A DNA stretch of 64,000 nt from Bilabrum cf. latius. Its lineage: Eukaryota; Bigyra: Bicosoecida; Bigyra; Bicosoecida. Positions 40,201-49,182 of the stretch are shown here, one piece after another. Under the pieces are notes generated by a model. The model did not search any database. It was not told the DNA's origin and saw only the letters and a list, made by a program, of their open reading frames with translations. A program made the position numbers and the translations under genes. Each line of letters begins with the position of its first letter. The first letter of the stretch is position 1. The DNA lies in assembly GCA_965178125.1 (NCBI GenBank), contig OZ237746.1, forward strand, positions 682,001 through 746,000. Direction: 5' to 3'.

Positions 40201-43200
40201 CCAAGCCAAGTATTGCTCCCTGCACCATAACATCTGACGCTCCTTTAGTTACGGCAGTGTGAGATGACTCGACGAAAGAGACAAGTCGTTCACGATCGGC
40301 CCGATAGCGCCTGTTCCGGCCCTACTCAGCGTCGCTCTGGATACCACCCTACTAACCCTATTGCCAAGTGCTTTGCCAGTTACGGTCCATGTCAAATATG
40401 CCCCAGATATTTGGCATTTGTGTCACAGTCCTCTGATACGAGTGCGACACTCTGGTAGTTGTGGCATCGTCTCGGCGCCACAGCAGCCCGATGGGCGCAA
40501 TGTGGAAGTGCTACGCCAGCGGCTCCACTACATCGCTCGTCTGCTCGTCATCCGTGTGCAGGGTCTTCGCACCATCGGAGGATCCAACACGGAGAGTATC
40601 TGAGCCTATTGGGAGCTTTGCCTACACCTGCACCCGCTGGATTGCATGATGCCCGCTCCCAGAAGCAGGACGGTAGGGCACATCCATGACGGTGGTGAGC
40701 GCGGCATTAACGTGCAGCGAGTCCAACTGATGCACCCATTCGGCTGCTTTTGCCTCGAGTTTCATGACCTTGGCCGCCATGACTGCGCTGCCATATATGC
40801 CATCTGGGTCAGGTGTCTTCAGGAAGAGCCCTCTCTGCTCATGGATCAGCTTGGCACCTCCTGCCACGCCACCCACAGCAGCACCCGCCCTCTTCAGTCC
40901 ATCGGCAAAGGTTCCTACTGTTTCCGTGTCATCACTTCGATGTGCCAGTCCGAGCACCTGTGGCACCAGCAAGGCCGTCCTCCTTGCATCTCTCACGAAA
41001 TCCTCGCCCACTCTCTCAATCGCCTCGCGCCGCTCCTACTGTTCATCGATGTACACGGCTACTCGGCGCTTTGCCTCGCTGAACAGCCTTTGGGGGTCCT
41101 TGGCGGGCTCTTCTTTCAATTCAACCGGGCGAGTGTCAGCGCTAGTGCTTGAAGAGACATCGGGTTCCGCTCTCTGGTTTGAAGCAGAGACAGCTTTCAC
41201 ATCGCCTCCGCCAGCACCTACCTGCGAGCCCCTCAACTCTGGATCGGGCCCTCCCGCCCCGCTCATAGGCCCTGGTGAACGCGGCCCACGGCTCGGGGCA
41301 TCTTTATGTCTCGAATCACTTAAAACAGATGAGTGCTTCTCGCCCGTCTCCTCCGTATCGCATACATGCGCCTGACCAGTTGCCATGCTCTTGGAAGTCG
41401 GTACCTCCACTTCGACCTGCAGCAAACCGAGCACTCGACGAAAGACTCCTGCCCCCGCTTGATCCACTTTGAGATACTCCTACAGCAATGACGGCTCCTT
41501 CAGCCCGTCAATAGAAGCATCGACAGCTTTAACAGCGTCTACAGCTTCTCTACAACCGCTGCAGGCCGTTCCAAGTGCCACCACAAGCATTCGAGCAATA
41601 TCGATGTCCGCGGACCCACCGGGGGCACCTGCTGCTGCAGCCGCATACACCCGTTCCTCTGTGTCCGAGGACCCACCGGGGGCACCTGCTGCTGCAGCCG
41701 TATACACCCGCTCCTCTGTGTCCGAGGACCCACCGGGGGCACCTGCTGATGCAGCCGCATACACCCGCTCCTCTGTGTCCGAGGACCCACCGGGGGCACC
41801 TGCTGATGCAGCCGCATACACCCGCTCCTCTGTGTCCGAGGACCCACCGGGGGCACCTGCTGCTGCAGCCGCATACACCCGTTCCTCTGTGTCCGAGGAC
41901 CCACCGGGGGCACCTGCTGATGCAGCCGCATACACCCGCTTCTCTGTGTCCGAGGACCCACCGGGGGCACCTGCTGCTGCAGCCGCATACACCCGCTTCT
42001 CTGTGTCCGAGGACCCACCGGGGGCACCTGCTGCTGCAGCCGCATACACCCGCTCCTCTGTGTCCGAGGACCCACCGGGGGCACCTGCTGATGCAGCCGC
42101 ATACACCCGCTCCTCTGTGTCCGAGGACCCACCGGGGGCACCTGCTGCTGCAGCCGCATACACCCGTTCCTCTGTGTCCGAGGACCCACCGGGGGCACCT
42201 GCTGATGCAGCCGCATACACCCGCTCCTCTGTGTCCGAGGACCCACCGGGGGCACCTGCTGATGCAGCCGCATACACCCGCTCCTCTGTGTCCGAGGACC
42301 CACCGGGGGCACCTGCTGATGCAGCCGCACACACCCGTTCCTCTGTGTCCGAGGACCCACCGGGGGCACCTGCTGATGCAGCCGCATACACCCGCTCCTC
42401 TGTGTCCGAGGACCCACCGGGGGCACCTGCTGCTGCAGCCGCATACACCCGCTCCTCTATGTCCGAGGACCCACCGGGGGCACCTGCTGATGCAGCCGCA
42501 TACACCCGCTCCTCTGTGTCCGAGGACCCACCGGGGGCACCTGCTGCTGCAGCCGCATACACCCGCTTCTCTGTGTCCGAGGACCCACCGGGGGCACCTG
42601 CTGCTGCAGCCGCATACACCCGCTCCTCTGTGTCCGAGGACCCACCGGGGGCACCTGCTGATGCAGCCGCATACACCCGCTCCTCTGTGTCCGAGGACCC
42701 ACCGGGGGCACCTGCTGCTGCGGCCGCATACACCCGCTCCTCTGTGTCCGAGGACCCCCCGGGGGCACCTGCTGCTGCAGCCGCATACACCCGCTCCTCT
42801 GTGTCCGAGGACCCACCGGGGGCACCAGCTGATGCAGCCGCATACACCCGCTCCTCTGTGTCCGAGGACCCACCGGGGGCACCTGCTCCAGTCTGACAGG
42901 CGCCTTCGCCTTCCTGCCCATTTTCACCTGCAACAATGCCTCTCAGCGGCAGGGTATCCACGATGGTATCTGCCAGCGTCATTCGGAATGCCCGGCCCTC
43001 CTCTGGCCAATTATCGCCGTCCTTGCCAGCCCCCAGCACCTCCATCGCCCAAGCAATGCAGCACACTGTTCGTGCACAGGCCATCCTCACTGACCTATCT
43101 CCGCCCCGCAAGCCAACGATGGCCGCGTCCAAAAGGCGCTGCCCCCAAGATACAGGCTCGATGCCTGCTTCGTGGGCCGCCATGGAGGCTGCAGTCCCGG

Positions 43201-43963
43201 CAGCGGCTTGGAAATCGTCCTCGTCAGGTGCCAGCACTGGCAGGTAGTCGTCATGCTCCTCCGTGATCTCACCATCAACCGGCTAGTACATGGATTTTCG
43301 ATCGCTGCCGTCCATGATTGCACCATAGCCGTAGTACGACACCGCATTCATGGTACTCCGCAGCCCAAACGAAGCGTTCAACAGCATGGGAAGCTCGAGA
43401 AGCACGCTCACGCAAGCATCGAGGCAGCTCGCGGACTCCGTCGGATGGTTTGTTGCCTGCCGTATACCGGCCTCAACAATATTTGCAGAATGCTGCAAGG
43501 CGCCACGCTTTGTAAGCGGGTGCTCGCAAAGCGCGGCTAGAAGTTGCCAGCTGTCGTCGACTTCATGGGAATCCGGCTCCTCTGAACAACGAGCAAGCAT
43601 ATCACCACAAATCCGCGATGCGACTTGATGCGTTCGTAAGTATACATTATCACCACTATTTGTGCCGGCATTTGGGCCTCTTAGCTCCCGTGTGAGCATT
43701 TCGGAGGCTTCCTCGACGCCTTCGGTACCGAGCTTCTCGAGAATGGACCTTGCAGCCTCAGCTGGAGCAATAGGAGCGATTAAAGTTGCGTCAATTGCAA
43801 GCATAGGAACATTAGAAAGCATCATAAAGCCAAAGTAGCGACAGTCAGTCTTTCGAATGGGCCAATGATCCTTGGATAGTCTGGGATCCTATTTTGCGTG
43901 GGGTTCCGGGGCGAGGGTGGCAAGAATCATTAAATTGCGCACCACAAAATCTGAATTAATCAT
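31263..43963 (-). CDS. Giant armadillo-repeat protein
   Basis: Read on the minus strand from ATG 43963 (first ATG after an in-frame TAA; alternatives 43930 and 43825) to TGA 31263. About 20 TAG codons lie in the N-terminal half (for example 43283, 41480, 41036, 40622, 40164, 39335, 39044, 38759, 38186, and a cluster near 40345-40356). The N-terminal ~1,900 aa is helical, unrecognised, and contains a 57-bp minisatellite. The rest is armadillo repeats of 42 aa with consensus SDAHRDAIVEAGAVPGLVRL then LGSDKGQEAEASSCALLHLA, plus a second repeat type (LLQPTASFMPRG, SEPHLRSVLVAAGGVAYLV). Armadillo arrays form protein-binding superhelices. No catalytic domain is visible. Near 33.7-34.2 kb about 0.53 kb breaks the frame; removing 524 nt gives an integral 4,058-aa frame and a perfect repeat. 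The repeats themselves contain no TAG. Confidence 0.8.
31582..33691 (-). repeat. 126-bp coding tandem repeat, block 1 (about 17 armadillo units)
   Basis: The units encode 42 aa each. They differ mainly in a few combinations (HLAVRSD, HLARGPD, NLARGSD), which alternate along the array and suggest unequal exchange or conversion. Confidence 0.9.
33679..34215 (-). other. Intron or insertion inside the armadillo array
   Basis: On the minus strand the repeat stops after CTACTGC (34216) and resumes at ATCTCGC (33691). Excising 33692-34215 (524 nt) exactly restores CALLHLAVRSDAHRD. A GT-AG intron, 33679-34214 (536 nt), is also frame-preserving, ends in a pyrimidine-rich tract plus TTAG, and would drop four residues. 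Unspliced reading hits TGA at 34187. The termini of the 524-nt version are TG and CA but there is no target-site duplication. Confidence 0.5.
34216..35790 (-). repeat. 126-bp coding tandem repeat, block 2 (about 12-13 armadillo units)
   Basis: Same 42-aa unit as block 1, on the other side of the intron or insert, and in the same reading frame once that is removed. Confidence 0.88.
35790..38119 (-). repeat. Higher-order armadillo repeat (five copies, 357 bp + n x 126 bp)
   Basis: A 119-aa cassette (PTASFMPRGPANAVLESML... SEPHLRSVLVAAGGV) recurs with near-identical DNA. The same anchor occurs near 36001, 36610, 37094, 37577 and 37934 on the plus strand. Spacings are 609, 483, 483 and 357 bp, that is 357 plus two, one, one and zero 126-bp units. 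Confidence 0.88.
41605..42892 (-). repeat. 57-bp coding minisatellite in the armadillo gene (about 22 copies)
   Basis: Each unit encodes 19 aa, GAPGGSSDTEERVYAAAAA, with A/S and R/K variants. The unit is a multiple of three, so copy-number change keeps the frame. All six frames stay open for long stretches, which creates spurious ORFs on both strands. Confidence 0.92.
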
Positions 43964-44047
43964 TACTCCCAGAAAAAATATTCTTGTATTTTGGTCCCCT
44001 GTAGTACTTGAGAAGTATAATTACAACAAAAAGTCAACGTGCACCAT

Positions 44048-46432
44048 TCACGACAGGTCCTTGGCCACCTAGTACGTCGAGCTAACCCCAATCACCACCC
44101 CGCACACCAGCGTGCACCAAGCAGCCGCTCGCTCCCCGTGAGCCAGGATGCTCTCAGGATCATCCAGTGCATCGCTGCGCGCCAACGACCCGGAGCCACT
44201 GTCGACCTCATCTCTGCCATCTCCCACCTGCCACAACCCCTCTGCCTCGGCAGCGGTAGTCCCCCCTTCCTTCAATTCGTGCCGCAGCAGCAGGGGCACG
44301 CCTCCGCTCGTCGCACCCCCCACACTACCACTCGTCACACCCCCTGGATGCCTTCCTTGTTCCCTGGCCGCCCTCCACCTCCTTCTCGCGTCCAGCAGCA
44401 GAAACACCCCCGTGGGATAGATGAAGAACAGGTAGCACGCCCCAGTGGAGCCGAGCACCCTGAACACAACCGTGATGCTGGGCACGGCGATGGCAACTGC
44501 ATAGGCCAGCCCAAGCAGCACAAGAGAGATCCCAGCGCGCCGAGGCAGTCCCGACGTGCAGCTTTCCTCCTCCTCGTCCTTTTGGTTTTCTTGTTCCATT
44601 GCCTGACTTCCTTTCAAACTCAAGTCGCCTGGCTCCCCCATCGATTGCCCGGCTGCAGGTGGATTCGACCACCGCCCCAATCCACCGGTGGATCGATCTC
44701 CGGTGATTTCACCTTCAACGCCGGCCTGCAGCGACGGCGAGGACGACGGACCGCCGACCGGCCTCACACTCGTCACACCACCGGATGCAACGTGCACAGC
44801 CGCTGCCACGGCTGGCGGGCCCACCTGCAGGTCGGGAGGAGCGCCCGGTAATTGTCGCTCCGGATGATCCACCGGTTGCAACCTCCCCCCACCACCGGGC
44901 CCGTCACCCAGCAACCCTTCCCCCAGGTGACCCCTTCGTGACCCCAGGTGGGGGGATACCGCGAACCCCCAGAACCGCTCATCCTCCTGCGGGGCCACGA
45001 ACGTTCCACCACCGAGACTGCCGCTGCTCGCCCGGCGGGGTCCCATCCTCCCGGGGCTCTGAGCCGGAGCACCTGCTCCCCGGCTGGTCGCAAGCTGCAG
45101 GGTGCCACGCTCCGGGGTGCGTGGTTCCAGCAGCGCGTCTTCCCGGGCATATGAATGACCCCCTTCCGCCGATGCCCTCCCAGCAGCACTAGCACTGGTT
45201 GCAGCGTCCTGCGGTGCAACTGGATCACTCGTCACACCGCTTCCGGTCAGGTGCAGCGCAGGGGGGCCGCAGCACCTGCTCACGCAATCCTCCTCGTGTT
45301 GCTCCCCATCCCCACTCGTCACACCACTACCATCCCCACTCGTCACACTCCCACACGCCCCGTTCCTGACCCCAGTCCAAACCGCGACCGCTGCCGTCCT
45401 CGCCGGCCACAGCAAAAGCGGTTGCACCAGCAGTACGCTAAAGGCCAGCAGCAGCCTGCCAATGATGGAGCTCCAAGCCCTGTGCCCCAGCTCGCGGATG
45501 ATGTCCCCTTCAACGGGAAACGACCCCGGGAACCCCACCACGCCCGCCACGGAAAAGGTCCAGAACAGCCCGAAGCACGTGCTCACGGCAGCCACGAGAG
45601 TCACACGCGCGAACAGCCACGGCCGCTGCAGTGCCCTGGGCAGCTCGGCAAATATAGGCACCGCCTGCACTTGGCACCCGAGAGCGTACACGATTACCGG
45701 GGCGGCTGCCAGAAGACCTTCGGAGCTGAACGGGGACCACCGGCCCTGCTCACTCGTCACACCGTATCCACCGCTGTCACTCGTCACACCATCCGCGGTC
45801 GTTCTGCTCCTGGTGCGGAAGGCCCCCTTGTCCCCTGCGTGCTGGGCCCCCTCTGCCAGGACCAGGGACACCACGAAGAGAAGGGCGAGGAGGCTGAGCA
45901 CGCTGGAGTGCTGCAGCACGCTGATGGTCTTCACGGCGGAGAGGGGGAGTGCCACTGCTCCCATGGCTGCGGCGAGGATGATCTCGCTCTGTCCCAGCTT
46001 GGCTGGATGGTTCTCGTCGGTTTGCTCCGACGATCCAGAGTGGGAGAAGCGGTCACGCAGTCCGGAGATTCCGTCCGACAGACAGTCATGGCACAGAATG
46101 ACGAGAGAAGTAACGACTCCAAATAGAATGAGAGCGAGTATGAATTCGGTTGCGAGCCAGGCTCGTGCTCCGACCACGGCGCCGAGCTCCCCATACGTCC
46201 GGGCGCCACTAATCGAGGCGGCTCGAATCCCGAACCAAAGAGACAGCAAAGTAAGACCAACCGCACCGACAAGAAACATTGTAGCGGCAGCCAACCCTGC
46301 TTCTTGAAACGCGAGAGGAAGAGCAACTAAACCAGCCCCGATGGTCGAGCCCACAAGGGTAACAGCTCCATTCAGAAGCAAGCGCGTGCTGGGTCCACAG
46401 CATGGCTCCTACTCAAACGCCGTACTGTGCAT
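44048..46432 (-). CDS. AAAP-family (SLC38/auxin-permease-like) amino-acid transporter
   Basis: From ATG 46432 to TGA 44048, 794 aa. One TAG lies eight codons from the start (46409-46411; MHSTAFE-X-EPCC) and another nine codons before the end. Without sense TAG the gene would lose both its ATG and its true end. The first membrane helix carries NGAVTLVGSTIGAGLVALPL, matching the GxGxLALP signature of Aa_trans proteins. Further hydrophobic segments follow with a long charged, Gly/Ser-rich loop between the eighth and ninth helices, then FRVLGSTGACYLFFIYPTG. The expected role is proton- or sodium-coupled amino-acid transport across plasma or vacuolar membrane. The loop repeats GVTS, encoded by the dispersed GTGACGAGTG motif. 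It lies 84 nt upstream of the armadillo gene on the same strand. Confidence 0.82.
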
Positions 46433-46551
46433 ACCCTGCGGTACTAGCTCCTGCAATAGTCCACCAGTTGCCTTTTGCTACTCCGATCGGAAATTCCAAT
46501 TTGCCTCACGACAACCGCTGTGGTGAAAATGCCACACTACGCGAGTGTTCG
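46433..46551. promoter_or_regulatory. Shared divergent promoter region
   Basis: Only 119 nt separate the ATG codons of the transporter (minus) and the prolyl hydroxylase (plus), so any promoter must be shared or overlapping. No TATA box is obvious. Confidence 0.45.
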
Positions 46552-47889
46552 ATGAACAAAAAACGAAAATTCACTATGAAACAAGTAGTATTACTGGCTG
46601 TACTAGTGCTGTTAGCAGAGTCGAGCTAGTCTTCCATGCTTGACGACAAGATTTTTAGTCTGCAGCTCTAGCTCGCGAAGCTACAAGCCGAAAAAGCCGC
46701 GATAAATCAGTCCAGCGTTGGCAGCACCGGGGACTCACGCCGTGGTCGTAGTGGAATACCCAGCATTCCGAGCTCAGTTACACAGGCTCTCGCGGGTGCC
46801 GGCGGCTATCCCGCGATTGTGTTTGAGAACGGAAGGGACGCCATCCACGCACCATAGCGTCTCGCTTACATCCCCAGGTTGTTCTCCGAAGACGAATGCG
46901 CGTATTTAATGCAAAAGGCCCAGCCAAATTTCGAAGCAAGCCTCGTGATGGGCTCCATGAAGGGCAAGGGGGACCGGCTCGAGGAGGTCACCAGGTCCTC
47001 GCAGACAGCCTACTTTGATGACGAGCGAGAGGATTAGACCCTGCGGCGGCTCATTCAAAGGATGCACTCCACGGCGACCATCCCCGTCCAATTCGGCGAG
47101 GACTTGCAGGTGACGCTATATCCGCCCGGCTCCAACTACACGCTGCATTTCGACTCGAGCCCCGGGGTGGGCCGGCTCGTCACGGTGCTCGTGTTCCTCA
47201 AAGACGTGGAGAAGGGCGGCCACACTGTGTTCCCCAAGTCGCGGGTCACCACCGTCGGCAGGCGGAAGCTGGACCTCATCGCTGCGGGCAAGTATGAGGC
47301 ACTGCTCCGATCGGATGGGACGGCCTCCAGTGTGGAGGAGCTGGACGAGGCGGAGCGATGGTGGGACGAGACCCTGGGGAACAGTGCGGCGAGGAGGCCG
47401 GCGCAGCTCGAGGCGGAGAAGGACTGGAAGTGGCGGTGGGCCCACAGACAGGGCAAGCGGGCCCAAGCGGAGAAGAATAAAAATGAGAGGAAGTAGAGAG
47501 GCATAGGGGAAGCGGCCAGCGATAGCGGTGTGACGAGTGATGATCCAGCGACAGCGCCACCATCAGAATTAGGGAATGCCCCGCTTCCAGAGCCCAAGCT
47601 CCCCACCCTGGGGAACCGCCCCAGCGCAGCGACACAGGCGGACATGGGCCCGTTCTGCGCGTCTCGTCGGGTCCTGTCGTTCGCCCCTCGACGGGGTGAC
47701 GCGCTCGTGTGGTACAGCCACAAGATGCAGCTGGAGATGGATTTCAACACGATGCACGGTGGCTGCCCTCCCCTTGAAGATGAAGAGAAATTCATCGCGC
47801 AGAGGTGGATGCGATGGTACCTCCCTGAGGACGGCAATTCCATGTACAGGCTGCTGAAGGAGTGCGGCGTGCTGCGGCCCGATCAGTGA
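46552..47889 (+). CDS. Prolyl 4-hydroxylase alpha-type, type II membrane anchored
   Basis: From ATG 46552 to TGA 47887, 445 aa, with five TAG codons (46627, 46669, 46855, 47035, 47494). The N-terminus is MNKKRKFTMKQVVLLAVLVLLA, a basic stretch plus signal anchor, then a short coiled coil (FSLQL-X-LAKLQAEKAA). The catalytic double-stranded beta-helix follows: YIPRLFSEDEC at the start, iron ligands in YTLHFDSS (HxD), FAPRRGDALVWYS, and the distal His in MHGGCPPLEDEEKFIAQRW with its 2-oxoglutarate-binding Lys. This Fe(II)/2-oxoglutarate enzyme hydroxylates proline in secreted proteins in the ER/Golgi. A low-complexity insertion (about residues 270-360) lies between the two ligand regions. The last codons are repeated in tandem after the stop. 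Confidence 0.9.
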
Positions 47890-48187
47890 GCCAATGGCAA
47901 TTCCATGTACAGGCTGCTGAAGGAGTGCGGCGTGCTGCGGCCCGATCAGTGAGCCAATGGCAATTCCATGTACAGGCTGCTGAAGGAGTGCGGCGTGCTG
48001 CGGCCCGATCAGTGAGCCAATGGCAATTCCATGTACAGGCTGCTGAAGGAGTGCGGCGTGCTGCGGCCTGATCTGTGAGCCAATGGCAATTCCATGTACA
48101 GGCTGCTGAAGGAGTGCGGCGTGCTGCGGCCCGATCAGTGAGCCTATGGCAATTCCATGTACAGGCTGCTGAAGGAGTGCGGCGTGC
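47833..48187 (+). repeat. 63-bp tandem repeat of the prolyl hydroxylase 3' end, with its stop codon
   Basis: Copies start at 47833, 47896, 47959, 48022, 48085 and 48148 (five full plus 40 nt). Each full copy contains GGCAATTCCATGTACAGG, the last codons and a TGA in the same register (47887, 47950, 48013, 48076, 48139). One copy has GATCTGTGA in place of GATCAGTGA. Confidence 0.95.
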
Positions 48188-49182
48188 CGGGCAGGGTCAG
48201 CAGTTCGTTCGCGAACGTTCAGCTGATACTGGCGTGATCCTGCGATCGACCGGCGAGGGATCATTCCGGTTCGTGTCTACACTGGGAAAAAGAGAGATCA
48301 GCCACTGTGCTAGACATGCTTAGCACAGCATGTACAGACGCAGCGTAGTAGCCAGAAGCTTTCTTCTCTGACATGGCCGGGGGCACTGGCGGCGGCAGCT
48401 CATGACACAATCATTAGCCCGCAGCTTCAGAGAGACTTGGGTGACACGGCTACGCTGAGGCGGGCAGCCCTTGGGTGAGGCTGGCGTGGGCTAGCTCACT
48501 CCGTCCCCTGCTTGGCTGCTTGGCTGCTTGGCTGCTTGGCTGCTTGGCTGCTTGGCTGGCCCTGCCTGCCTGTCTGCTGCACACAGGCTCGGGGTGGATA
48601 TCGGGATCTACCTTAGAAAAAATTATCAATGAAGCGCAACTGTGGGCATCAGGTACCACTGCTTTTGGTGAAAAGCTTCATAGCATCCGCAATTCAAAAT
48701 ATATTTTCCGCATTAGGTCTGTTCGCGACCGGGACCACTGATGGCATCAGTTGCGACCGCCGGTTGCAACCGGATATCACACTCAGCGTTGAAAAAATAC
48801 TATCACCTTGTCTAGAGCCAACAATGGCGTATCGGGTATGTAGCGCTTAACAACTTGCTCAAACTCTTGTAATTTCGTGAATGTCGATCGGGTATCCTCA
48901 AGCAGAGTCCATTGAAGTAGCACGACCCGATTGCTTCCCACTAGCCGTTCCGTCGTTGTGCGACTTGCTCCATCCATCCCGCAACCTCACGTGCGCTTCG
49001 GCATGCTGCCTTATATTTGCAGGCTAATGATGGGTCCGATGGAGACAGCGATCACGGGGATGGGATGATGGATCACGATGCGCACACAGCGGTGAGAGAT
49101 TCAACGACTATGCCAAATGTGTTTGTACCGATTGCTAGGCCCAATCGCGTATGCCGACTGAAGAACTTCTGAGCAGTAGTGA
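48188..49182. other. Intergenic region without a supported gene
   Basis: About 1 kb with only short frames, none resembling a known family. It contains an 8-bp microsatellite (listed separately) and AT-rich stretches near 48600-48720. Confidence 0.5.
48508..48555 (+). repeat. 8-bp microsatellite, CTGCTTGG x 6
   Basis: Six perfect copies in intergenic DNA. Confidence 0.95.

Noticed and set aside
41469-43266. Plus-strand frames of 475 and 563 codons and further minus-strand frames in the minisatellite
   Set aside because: Openness results from the 57-bp unit being stop-free in all frames. Only the frame continuous with the rest of the armadillo gene is supported.
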